Assembly: GCA_027026295.1 (NCBI GenBank)
Contig: JALVOR010000085.1
Location: 1-17,870 of the forward strand
Source: Anaerolineales bacterium
Lineage (GTDB): Bacteria; Chloroflexota; Anaerolineae; Anaerolineales; DRMV01
DNA length: 17,870 bases
Direction of reading: 5' to 3'
Shown here one piece after another: positions 8,440-14,887 of this stretch (position 1 is the first letter of the stretch; each line of letters begins with the position of its first letter). Under the pieces are notes generated by a model. It had not been told where the DNA came from, made no database searches, and was given only the letters and a program-made list of their open reading frames with translations. A program made the position numbers and the translations under genes.

Positions 8440-9044
8440 AGTCTCGCCTCCGGTTCTTCTGCCACGCTTTCCTGCTGCACGACCAGGTAGCCGCCCGCCA
8501 ATGCTAACGCCACCACTACCAGCGCAATCAATCCCGCCAACAACAGAGACTGTTCCAGTGCAGCATAAAGCACCGCAAACCCGGCAAACGTGGTCAACAG
8601 CCCGGCCACCACCCACAATGCGTTACTGCTGTGCAACCCCGCCTGCCACACCCCTAAAAGCATCAACACCAGGCTGCTCCACAAGTAGGAAGCCCCCATG
8701 GACGGAAGCCACGAAGCAAAGGAAGGCAAAACCGCCACCGCCGCCAGCGCAATCAGAAGCCCAGCCGACAGCCGCAGCACTTTCACACCCAACCGCCTTC
8801 GCGGGTTTGTGGCAATCACAGTCTGTTGCGACAGCCCCAAAACGGCAGCGGCCATCCAGCCCCCCACCAGCACGGTAACCGCCAATGTCCACGGCCACAC
8901 CAACGTCATCAGCGCCGTCGCACCGGCATACACCACGGCCAGATAGAACAACAGCCAGCGCCAATCGTCAGACGCCAACATCATCAACCCGGCGAAAAAC
9001 ATGAAACCAGCCACCATGTCAGGCCAATAAGCCGACCACACCAT
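8436..9044 (-). CDS. Small polytopic membrane protein of the antiporter-like operon
   Basis: This 202-aa protein has about six hydrophobic segments and a short acidic C-terminal tail (QQESVAEEPEARL). The start is ATG at 9044, with AGGAG six nt upstream. It begins 10 bp after the 505-aa gene and overlaps the 464-aa gene by 4 bp (GTGA), so all three are translationally linked. I cannot assign a family. By position it would play the part of the small membrane subunits (NuoJ/NuoK, HyfE or MrpB/C types) found beside antiporter-like subunits. The stretch FYLAVVYAGATALMTLVW faintly recalls the VYAGA segment of NuoJ, which is not enough for a call. No conserved charged residue typical of NuoK is evident. 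Confidence 0.75.
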   Translation of the reverse strand: MVWSAYWPDMVAGFMFFAGLMMLASDDWRWLLFYLAVVYAGATALMTLVWPWTLAVTVLVGGWMAAAVLGLSQQTVIATNPRRRLGVKVLRLSAGLLIALAAVAVLPSFASWLPSMGASYLWSSLVLMLLGVWQAGLHSSNALWVVAGLLTTFAGFAVLYAALEQSLLLAGLIALVVVALALAGGYLVVQQESVAEEPEARL

Positions 9045-9054
9045 ACCCTGCTCC

Positions 9055-10572
9055 TCAGCGCTGCAAGAGCACAGCCAGCATCACCAGCAAGACGAATGCC
9101 CACAGCACACCGCCCTCACCTTCCAAGAGCAGCGAGAAAAAGCGCAGCGTCCGCCCAATGAGGCGATAAAGCAGCCAGAACGTCCCCTCAGCCAGCCGAT
9201 TGCCCCATTTCGTCAACACTGCCTCGGCATAACCCAGACGGCGCACGTGGCGCAAGGAAGCCACCATCATCACCACGCCAACCAGTACGGCCACACCACC
9301 GGGCAACCACGCCCACAAACCTTCTGTCCCCACAGGCTGATACGGTTTCCACAGCCGCAGCCCCCAAAAGAGCGCCGTCCATAACCCCACACCAGCCAAG
9401 CACAGCGCCTGCATCTCACGCGGCACAGGCGTGTCACCAACAGGCAATGTCGAACCGCGCCGCCCCAACGCCAACACACCGCCCCACAGCGCCAGCCACG
9501 GCAACACCATCCACGGGGCGAGCGGCGGCTTCCACAACGCAGCCGCCAATGCGGTGGGGGCAAAAGGCCACAAGGTCAGCGCCGCCACCCACAGGCCGAA
9601 AAACGGCCACAGCACGCGGCGGCTACGGGGCACCAACACCACGCCCGTGACCGGAAAAACGGCCAACGCGCCCCATGCCAACACACCACCCGGCTGCCCC
9701 TGCGTCACAGCGATGAGCGCCAGGCTGCCAAATGTCACGGCGCTTCCCGCACCCTGATGAAACAACGAGCGGCCAGCGTTCCAGCGCCATGCCCCCCACG
9801 CTGCCAGCAGCCCCAAAGTGACCACAAACCACTGGGGCACGGCAAAAGGCTGCACTGCAGCCCACAACGCCCCTGCCAGCGTGCTCAACAGCCCAACCAT
9901 CAACCACGGCACCCGCCAGTAAACATCGGCGGGGAGAATAAACGTCGGCTGCGTGGCCATCGCCAGCAGGCGAACTTCCAGAATTGCCAGCCACAACACC
10001 ATCACGGCGTCGGGATGTGCGGCAAGCGTCACCGCTACGCCGCCTGCCATCAACCAGGTCACCGAGCGGGCAAAAGCCGCCCACACCACCGCGCTGCGAT
10101 GCTGCCCGCGGGAAAGCCGCCCCAAATCGGCCAAAAGCACGGCAATATCGCCCACAAACCACATCGCCCCGAACGTTGCTGGCGATGCGGCCAGCACAGC
10201 AGGCACCGCCCACGCGCCGGCAAGCAACATCAGCACCCAGCCCCATACCACTTCCCGCCGGTCTTTGGAAACTGCCTGGTGATAAGCCACGTTCAGCATC
10301 AGGGCAACCACAACAAGCCCAAGCACCGTAACCGCCAACGGCCAGGTTTGCGCGTTCAGCCGCCAGACCAACCCGGCGCCGCTTTCCTGTGCCAGTTGCC
10401 ATTGCGCCTCACCGCCTCGCGGCACAGCGGCAAATCCCAGCCCCAAAGCAACCAACGCCGCCAGCAACCCACCGCGCCACAGGCGCGCGGGGGTTGCGCG
10501 CCTGGCAGCCAATGCCATCACCAGGGCGCTCAACAGCAAAATTCCGGCGGCAATCCACACGAACAGCGACAT
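9055..10572 (-). CDS. Polytopic membrane protein, probable divergent antiporter-like (NuoL/M/N) subunit
   Basis: This 505-aa protein of about 14 hydrophobic segments leads the three-gene operon. Similarity to complex I antiporter subunits is weak but ordered. WRLNAQTWPLAVTVLGLVVV (70-89) fits the early 'lDgLS' helix. MWFVGDIAVLLADL (137-150) fits helix 5, with D142 at the glutamate site. RLLAMATQPTFILP (201-214) fits the K-containing helix 7 to 'PxHxWLP' segment, with Arg for Lys. The C-terminus (about 455-505) is an amphipathic stretch followed by LEGEGGVLW and a final helix, which could be a lateral-helix remnant. The start is ATG at 10572, chosen because an extended -10 lies just upstream and no Shine-Dalgarno is present, so it is probably leaderless. 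An unrelated membrane family remains possible. Confidence 0.7.
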   Translation of the reverse strand: MSLFVWIAAGILLLSALVMALAARRATPARLWRGGLLAALVALGLGFAAVPRGGEAQWQLAQESGAGLVWRLNAQTWPLAVTVLGLVVVALMLNVAYHQAVSKDRREVVWGWVLMLLAGAWAVPAVLAASPATFGAMWFVGDIAVLLADLGRLSRGQHRSAVVWAAFARSVTWLMAGGVAVTLAAHPDAVMVLWLAILEVRLLAMATQPTFILPADVYWRVPWLMVGLLSTLAGALWAAVQPFAVPQWFVVTLGLLAAWGAWRWNAGRSLFHQGAGSAVTFGSLALIAVTQGQPGGVLAWGALAVFPVTGVVLVPRSRRVLWPFFGLWVAALTLWPFAPTALAAALWKPPLAPWMVLPWLALWGGVLALGRRGSTLPVGDTPVPREMQALCLAGVGLWTALFWGLRLWKPYQPVGTEGLWAWLPGGVAVLVGVVMMVASLRHVRRLGYAEAVLTKWGNRLAEGTFWLLYRLIGRTLRFFSLLLEGEGGVLWAFVLLVMLAVLLQR

Positions 10573-10580
10573 AAAGGCAG

Positions 10581-10589
10581 ATTATATCA
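10581..10589 (-). promoter_or_regulatory. Extended -10 promoter giving a probable leaderless mRNA for the membrane operon
   Basis: The minus strand reads TGATATAAT, then eight bases, then the ATG at 10572. Normal initiation about 7 nt after the hexamer falls at or 1-2 nt before the start codon. No Shine-Dalgarno exists between. It lies in the 34-bp gap after the dihydropyrimidinase gene, so the membrane operon has its own promoter. Confidence 0.7.
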
Positions 10590-10606
10590 AAGGGGACGGG
10601 CCACCT

Positions 10607-12025
10607 TTACAGCACCTGGGGGCGGCCACGCTTGAGGAAGCGTCCCATGCCGCGCTTGCCCAGCCACTCGCCTTCTCGCACGATGAGATGGCCGCGCAAA
10701 TACACTTGCACGGGGAAACCGGTCAATTCCCAGCCTTCGTAGAGGTTGTAATCGGTGCGGTGCTGCGCCACCGCCACGCCGTATTTCACTTTCAGGTTGG
10801 GATCCCACACGGCAATGTCGGCATCCGCGCCAGGGGCCAGGGTGCCCTTGCGGGGGTAGAGACCAAAGATTTTGGCCGGGTTGGTGCTGGTATAGGCCAC
10901 GAACTGCTGCGGCGTGAGGCGGCCTTTGACCACCCCTTCCGTCCACAGCACCGGCAGACGGTCGCCCACCCCGGGCAGGCCGTTGGGAATTTTGGTGAAG
11001 TCGTCCTTGCCCAATTCCTTGCCCGGAATGGCGATTTCCTCGCCTTCGTATACGATGGGTTGGGTACCATCGTAGAAGAAGGGACAATGGTCGGTGCCGA
11101 TAGTGCTCAACCAGTTTTGCTCCAGGGCGTGCCAGAGCATTTCGTTGTCTTCGCGGGAACGCATCGGCGGTGAGCAAATCCATTTTGCGCCGTCGGGGCG
11201 GGCAAGGTCGTCTTCGGTGAAGAAAAGGTATTGCGGGCAGGTTTCGCCCATCACAAGAAGGTCCTGCTCGCGGGCATATTGCAGCATCTCCGCGCCGCCG
11301 GCAGTGTTCATGTGTACAATGTAGAGGGGCGCTTCGGCCTGCGCCGCCAACATCGCGCCGCGCAGCACCGCATCCACCGCGCCCCATGCCGGGCGGGTGC
11401 GGGCGTGCCATACGGGCTCGGTGTGGCCGGCTTCCAGCGCCTCGCGCACGAGGATGTCAACCACATCGCCGTTCTCCGCATGGAGCATGGTGAGCACGCC
11501 ATGCCTCCACGCGAGACGCATGGCCTCGAAAATCTCGCCGTCCTGCAGGCGCAGGCGGCCATTGTAGGCCATGAAAACCTTGATGGTGGTGATGCCCCAC
11601 TCGGGGAGGCGGGGCAGTTCGGCGCGGGTGGTTTCGTCCCAACGGGTGATGTTCATGTGGAAGCCGTAATCCACCGCCGCCTTGGCGGCTTCTTGGTGCC
11701 ATGCCTGCACCGCTTCTTCCAGTGTCGGCCAGTCCTGCGGGATGAAATCCATCACCGTGGTGGTGCCCCCAAAGGCCGCTGCCTTGGTGCCGGTGTAGTG
11801 ATCGTCGGAAGAAACCGTGCCAAACATGGGCAGGTCGTAATGCACGTGCGGGTCAATGCCGCCGGGCAGCAGGAATTTGCCGCGCACATCCACGATTTCA
11901 GCATCGGGAGTGACCAGGTCGCGCCCCACCGCGGCGATTTTTTCGCCGGCCACGAGCACATCGGCAACGAACATCTCGGAAGCCGTCACCAGCGTGCCTC
12001 CGCGAAACAGCAATTTGTCGGTCAT
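10607..12025 (-). CDS. hydA: Dihydropyrimidinase / D-hydantoinase (cyclic amidohydrolase)
   Basis: This 472-aa cytoplasmic binuclear zinc enzyme opens the ring of dihydrouracil, dihydrothymine or hydantoins, the second step of reductive pyrimidine breakdown. All metal ligands are present: H60 and H62 in GGIDPHVHYD, K149 (carboxylated lysine, IKVFMAY), H182 (LHAEN), H238 (IVHMN) and D312 (IGTDHCPF). Y154 fits the substrate-binding tyrosine. ICSPPMR, NGLPGVGDRLPVL and TSTNPAKIFGLYPRKG are typical of dihydropyrimidinase, which argues against allantoinase or dihydroorotase. The start is ATG at 12025 because AAGGAG lies 6 nt upstream; the open frame reaching 12127 carries an unrelated basic extension. 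The length is normal. No pathway partners (preA/preT, beta-ureidopropionase) are in the window. The nucleoside transporter 5 kb away could be related but is not co-transcribed. Confidence 0.93.
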   Translation of the reverse strand: MTDKLLFRGGTLVTASEMFVADVLVAGEKIAAVGRDLVTPDAEIVDVRGKFLLPGGIDPHVHYDLPMFGTVSSDDHYTGTKAAAFGGTTTVMDFIPQDWPTLEEAVQAWHQEAAKAAVDYGFHMNITRWDETTRAELPRLPEWGITTIKVFMAYNGRLRLQDGEIFEAMRLAWRHGVLTMLHAENGDVVDILVREALEAGHTEPVWHARTRPAWGAVDAVLRGAMLAAQAEAPLYIVHMNTAGGAEMLQYAREQDLLVMGETCPQYLFFTEDDLARPDGAKWICSPPMRSREDNEMLWHALEQNWLSTIGTDHCPFFYDGTQPIVYEGEEIAIPGKELGKDDFTKIPNGLPGVGDRLPVLWTEGVVKGRLTPQQFVAYTSTNPAKIFGLYPRKGTLAPGADADIAVWDPNLKVKYGVAVAQHRTDYNLYEGWELTGFPVQVYLRGHLIVREGEWLGKRGMGRFLKRGRPQVL

Positions 12026-12074
12026 GGGAATCTCCTTCGCCACGGAACAAGGCAACGAGATAACATTCCCCACT

Positions 12075-12080
12075 ATTGTA
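12075..12080 (-). promoter_or_regulatory. Candidate -10 of the dihydropyrimidinase gene
   Basis: TACAAT (5/6) on the minus strand lies 50 bp before the start codon at 12025, giving a leader of about 43 nt that includes the AAGGAG site. There is no TGn extension and no good -35, so support is modest. Confidence 0.3.
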
Positions 12081-12127
12081 CCCCAAGAGCGTTTTCGGTG
12101 TTTTCTTCTGCAACACCGGAGGCGCAA

Positions 12128-12210
12128 ACAAAATATGTATAAATGGTTGCCCTATTATGGGATGAGGGCAAAACGACGATTTTGCGTAACCGCTCGGCTC
12201 CAGCAAAGAG
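12128..12210. other. Left part of the divergent intergenic region, with an inverted repeat
   Basis: No gene is seen here. TTGCCCT (12147-12153) and AGGGCAA (12165-12171) form a 7-bp inverted repeat about an 11-nt centre. This suits either an operator or a weak hairpin. The repeat array R2 begins just to its right. Confidence 0.3.
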
Positions 12211-12265
12211 AAACCACAAGACCACAGAAAACACCGAAGCGCCACAGAAAACACAGAAATAAGGC

Positions 12266-12487
12266 AACTGCCTACCCTGCACCGAAAACGAGGTTGACAA
12301 CCAAAATTTCAGTAACTCTGCCACGCCATGAAACAACGTTACACCTTGCTCGCCCTCACCTTACCCCCGCTGCGCGCCCCCTCTCCTCTCCCATTGGGAG
12401 AGGAGAGGGGGCTGAGCCGCCGCGAAGCAAGGCTCTGGGGGAGTGGTGAGGGCGAAAAGCCACTTGTTGCGTAGTAGGTAGGCAGTT
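12266..12487. mobile_element. MITE-like non-coding insertion within repeat copy R2
   Basis: The perfect 11-bp inverted ends are AACTGCCTACC (12266-12276) and GGTAGGCAGTT (12477-12487). A 12-bp direct repeat, GAAATAAGGCAA, flanks them at 12256-12267 and 12490-12501. Removing 12256-12489 restores an uninterrupted repeat that aligns with copies R1 and R3, which serve as empty sites. The element has no coding capacity and contains a 106-bp palindromic core. The direct repeat overlaps the left inverted end by 2 bp and sits 2 bp beyond the right one, so the exact termini are uncertain. No transposase gene is in the window; mobility would need one in trans. Confidence 0.6.
12350..12455. repeat. Three-way-junction palindromic element
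   Basis: Outer arms TCGCCCTCACC (12350-12360) and GGTGAGGGCGA (12445-12455) pair perfectly. Inside are a 16-bp perfect hairpin, CCCCCTCTCCTCTCCC (12377-12392) with GGGAGAGGAGAGGGGG (12396-12411) about a 3-nt loop, and a second small hairpin, GAGCC/GGCTC (12414-12418 with 12431-12435). CCCCC and GGGGG next to the outer arms can extend the base stem. Palindromes of this CCCTCACC...CCTCTCCC type recur in many bacterial genomes to my recollection. It is the core of the MITE-like insertion. Confidence 0.75.
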
Positions 12488-12752
12488 ACGAAATAAGGCA
12501 ATTCGTGAAGCGTTACTTCGTCAATTCGTAGAAAACCAAAGCAACACCATGCCAAATTCAACCTCCTCTGCGCCTCTTTATGCTCCTCTGTGCCTCGGCA
12601 TTATCCCTTCTTTGCGTGCTTTGCTTTCTTGCGCCTTAGCGTTACAAAAAATCCGTGTGCATCCGTGACGATCCGTGGCCTATCCTTCCAAGTCTGAACA
12701 GTTGCGCTTTTACAACAATTTGCCTGCACCCCACCACCGGAGGCCAATGCAA

Positions 12753-12761
12753 TGATACAAT
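12753..12761 (+). promoter_or_regulatory. Extended -10 promoter, probable leaderless start of the methyltransferase-like gene
   Basis: TGATACAAT is followed by seven bases and the ATG at 12769, so initiation falls at the start codon. A GGAGG at 12739-12743 lies upstream of this -10 and 25 nt from the ATG. It would not be in the transcript, and the ATGs it could serve (12747, 12752) stop within a few codons. Confidence 0.55.
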
Positions 12762-12768
12762 AACGGTC

Positions 12769-13363
12769 ATGTTAGCCCGCGCGCTCGCCATTTTCCTCGC
12801 CGTCGGCGCCTACGGCCTACTGCACTCCCTGCTGGCTTCCCGCGCCACAAAACGATGGGCGCGTCGCGCCTTGGGTGAGAAAATCTATCGCTGGTATCGG
12901 CTGGCCTACAACGTTTTCTTCACCTTGCTCCTGATTCCCTTGCTCGGCCTCTATGCCGCCTGGCCTGACCGCATCCTCTACACCATCCCCCCGCCGTGGC
13001 GCTATGCCACCATCGCGCTGCAACTGGCAGGGCTGGCGTCGGCCGCCGACGCCAGCCCTGCGCACCGATTTGTGGGCATTCTTAGGGTTGCGCCCCGAAA
13101 ACCCCGCCCACACCGAAACGCTGGTCATTCGCGGCGCGTATCGCTGGGTGCGCCACCCCATGTACACCGGCAGCCTGATCTTCATCTGGCTCATGCCGGT
13201 GATGAGCCTGAACACCGCACTCTTTTACGCCGCGCTCACGCTCTACATCGTCATTGGTGCTTATCTTGAAGAACGCAAACTCCTCACAGCATACGGACAA
13301 GCCTATGCCGATTACCGCCGCATGGTTCCCATGCTCATTCCCAACCCCTGGAGGCACTTATGA
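12769..13363 (+). pseudogene. Isoprenylcysteine methyltransferase / NnrU-like membrane protein, frameshifted
   Basis: The N-terminal part reads in frame 1 from ATG 12769 (MLARALAIFLAVGAYGLLHS ... ALQLAGLA). The C-terminal part reads in frame 2 (DLWAFLGLRPENPAHTETLV) to the stop at 13361-13363. Joined, they make about 198 residues with 4-5 membrane helices. The C-terminal motif GAYRWVRHPMYTGSLI and the tail EERKLLTAYGQAYADYRRMVP are the S-adenosylmethionine-binding signature of the ICMT/PEMT/NnrU group of membrane methyltransferases. One extra base (or two missing) lies in about 13027-13061, exactly where a perfect 16-bp inverted repeat occurs. It may be a true mutation, an assembly error at a hairpin, or recoding. 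Both halves keep coding-like codon use, so the event is recent or artefactual. The next gene overlaps its stop (ATGA), which suggests an intact operon originally. Confidence 0.8.
13027..13061. repeat. Perfect 16-bp inverted repeat at the frameshift site
   Basis: GCAGGGCTGGCGTCGG (13027-13042), loop CCG, CCGACGCCAGCCCTGC (13046-13061). The arms are fully complementary. It lies inside coding sequence at the point where the reading frame changes. Confidence 0.9.
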
Positions 13364-13764
13364 CCCCTAAAGCCTTTGCTCGCCTGCAAGCCCTTTTCGC
13401 CGCCGGCATCGTGCTATGGTGGGCCTTTTTCTTCGCCGTGAGCCGCTACGATCCAGCCAACACCGCCGTTTATCTGGGCTATGAGTCGGCCTTCCCGCTG
13501 GCCGACCTGGTGTGGCTGGTGCCACTGCTCTACTCGGCAGCCCGCGCCAACGCCCGCGGCGACAACTCTGCCCCAATCTGGACAGCGGCTTCCGGCGGCG
13601 CGCTGGTCTTTCTCGGCTTGCTCGACGCCAGTTTCAACCTGCAAAACGGCATTTACCTCAAATCGCTGGCCGACGGCCTGCTCAACGGCTTCATCAACAT
13701 TGCCTGTATTGCCTTTGGGCTGTGGAGCATCGTCTGGAGCAAACGGAAAGCCCTTGCGGAGTAA
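13360..13764 (+). CDS. Small four-helix membrane protein, function unknown
   Basis: This 134-aa protein has four hydrophobic segments (about residues 11-27, 45-60, 76-92 and 108-127) and a basic C-terminal end (WSKRKALAE). I do not recognise the family. The start ATG at 13360 overlaps the stop of the methyltransferase-like gene as ATGA, and GGAGG precedes it 7 nt away, so the two were translated together. The DegV gene follows 3 bp after its stop, which implies one transcript. Conserved-looking features include an aspartate-glycine pair in SLADGLLNGF and SRYDPANTAVYLGYE after helix 1. A helper or regulatory role for the membrane methyltransferase is possible by position only. Confidence 0.8.
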   Translation: MTPKAFARLQALFAAGIVLWWAFFFAVSRYDPANTAVYLGYESAFPLADLVWLVPLLYSAARANARGDNSAPIWTAASGGALVFLGLLDASFNLQNGIYLKSLADGLLNGFINIACIAFGLWSIVWSKRKALAE

Positions 13765-13767
13765 GCC

Positions 13768-14619
13768 ATGCCGAACATCGCCATCGTAACCGATACCGAC
13801 GCCAGCCTGCCACCCGGCCTGGCACGCAAATACCGTATCTGGCAAGTGCCTATCATCGTGAACTTTGGGGAAGAAAGCCTGCGGGCAGCATATGACATTA
13901 ACGACGCCACTACCTTTGCCCGCATCGACCGCGAGAAACGCCTGCCCACCACCGCCGCGCCTTCCCCCGGGCAGTTCATCGAAACCTTCACCGAAGCCTT
14001 CGAGCAAGGCGCCGAGCAGATCTTGTGCTTTACCGTGAGCAGCAAAATCAGCGCTACATGGAAAGCCGCCATGGCTGCCCGCGAAGCATTCCCCAAGCAC
14101 GACATTACCGTGGTTGATACCCAAACGTTGAGCATGGGGCAAGGCCTGATGGTGCTTGCTGCGGCGGAAGCCGTCGCCGCGGGGGCTTCCGCCGAAGAAG
14201 CCGTGCAAGTTGCCCAAAGCACCGGCGAGCGCACTCATCTTTTCGCTGCCCTCGCCACGCTGAAATACCTCGCGATGAGCGGGCGGGTGGGGCATCTGGC
14301 TGCCAAAATGGCCGGCATGCTCAACATTCGCCCGATTCTGACCGTCGAGAACGGCGAACTCGTGATGCTGGAAAAAGCCCGTACTCGCCGCAAGGCATGG
14401 GGGCGCCTGATTGCCCTTGCCCAGGAACGCACCGCGGGTAAAAACGTGGAACGGGCTGCCTTCATCCACGTAGCAGCCCCTGAAGCGCTGAACGAATTCG
14501 AGGCACGGCTCTGCGAAGCGTGGTCTTGCCCTGAAACACGCATTCGCGCCGAAATGACCCCCGGCCTGTCGGTACATGCCGGGGCAGGGCTGGTAGGGGT
14601 GGCTTTTGTGGTTGAGTGA
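13768..14619 (+). CDS. DegV family fatty-acid-binding protein (FakB-like)
   Basis: This 283-aa soluble protein of the DegV fold binds a single fatty acid. Some members (FakB) hand it to the kinase FakA for phosphorylation and phospholipid synthesis. Family motifs occur in order: TDTDASLP (8-15), PTTAAPSPGQF (60-70), FTVSSKISATW (88-98), VVDTQTLSMGQG (115-126), LKYLAMSGRVGHL (165-177), NIRPILTVENGEL (186-198) and SVHAGAGLVGVAF (268-280). T61/T62, S91/S92 and H270 fit the usual carboxylate-binding positions. The start is ATG at 13768, with GGAG 6 nt upstream overlapping the previous stop region. Length is normal. It is last in the plus-strand three-gene group. No FakA kinase gene is present here, so the acyl-transfer role is inferred. 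No clear terminator follows; a repeat array does. Confidence 0.93.
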   Translation: MPNIAIVTDTDASLPPGLARKYRIWQVPIIVNFGEESLRAAYDINDATTFARIDREKRLPTTAAPSPGQFIETFTEAFEQGAEQILCFTVSSKISATWKAAMAAREAFPKHDITVVDTQTLSMGQGLMVLAAAEAVAAGASAEEAVQVAQSTGERTHLFAALATLKYLAMSGRVGHLAAKMAGMLNIRPILTVENGELVMLEKARTRRKAWGRLIALAQERTAGKNVERAAFIHVAAPEALNEFEARLCEAWSCPETRIRAEMTPGLSVHAGAGLVGVAFVVE

Positions 14620-14636
14620 ACGCGAGATGGGAACCC

Positions 14637-14795
14637 TCAGAAGACACAAAAACACCTCCGAAAACACAGAAACCGGGTAATTCGTGAAACGTTACCTGGG
14701 CAATTCATAAAACAAACGTTACACCGTCAATTCGTTTTGGCGTCCCTAAAATCCGCGTCCATCCATTGTTATCCGCGTTCATCCGCGGCCATTTC
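14637..14795 (+). repeat. Degenerate intergenic repeat array, copy R3
   Basis: The spacer between degV and the ileS leader is non-coding. Modules are CACAAAAACACCTCCGAAAA and CACAGAAACC words, then AATTCGTGAAACGTTAC with further degenerate AATTC-ACGTTAC words, then CCTAAAATCCGCG leading into a strictly 10-nt phased array: CCGCG, CCATT, CCGCG and CCGCG at 14753, 14763, 14773 and 14783. The CTTTG module is absent. Orientation is the same as in the other copies. Confidence 0.75.
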
Positions 14796-14825
14796 CCTAA
14801 AACCGGGCGATACACAAATTCATCG

Positions 14826-14854
14826 TTGACCCCCCGCCGTTCTTGTGGCATAAT
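14826..14854 (+). promoter_or_regulatory. ileS promoter
   Basis: TTGACC (-35, 14826-14831), a 17-bp spacer, and CATAAT (-10, 14849-14854) preceded by TGG, which gives an extended -10. Initiation is expected near 14861, about 27 nt before the T-box Stem I. It is the best promoter by consensus in the window. Confidence 0.75.
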
Positions 14855-14887
14855 TCAGCCCACAGCAAGCAGCCACCAAAGGCGTTG

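Larger units (their letters stand above)
12211..12718 (+). repeat. Degenerate intergenic repeat array, copy R2, interrupted by an insertion
   Basis: It has the same modules and order as copy R1: CCACAGAAAACACAGAAA words (12211-12260), GGCAATTCGTGAAGCGTTAC with TTCGTCAATTCGTAG (from 12497), CTCTG/CTTTG words (about 12568-12640), TTAGCGTTACAAAAAATCCG, and CCGTG words at 12653, 12663 and 12673. It even shares the tail, CTTCC-AAG-CTGAA-AGTTGC. About 234 bp are inserted between the first and second modules. It lies between divergent genes. No coding frame in it is credible. Confidence 0.8.

Noticed and set aside
8440..8616. N-terminal extension of the 464-aa membrane protein
   Set aside because: It overlaps the coding sequence of the 202-aa gene out of frame. 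GTG at 8439 has GGAGG and a GTGA overlap, and starts at a membrane helix.
9431..9757. Plus-strand open frames within the membrane operon
   Set aside because: Pro/Thr/Ala-rich shadows of minus-strand hydrophobic genes without ribosome sites.
12026..12127. 34-residue extension of dihydropyrimidinase
   Set aside because: Basic sequence not typical of the family. ATG at 12025 has AAGGAG 6 nt upstream and begins at the usual family N-terminus.
12655..12768. 38-residue upstream extension of the methyltransferase-like protein
   Set aside because: It translates the repeat array R2 and the promoter. The membrane protein starts naturally at 12769.
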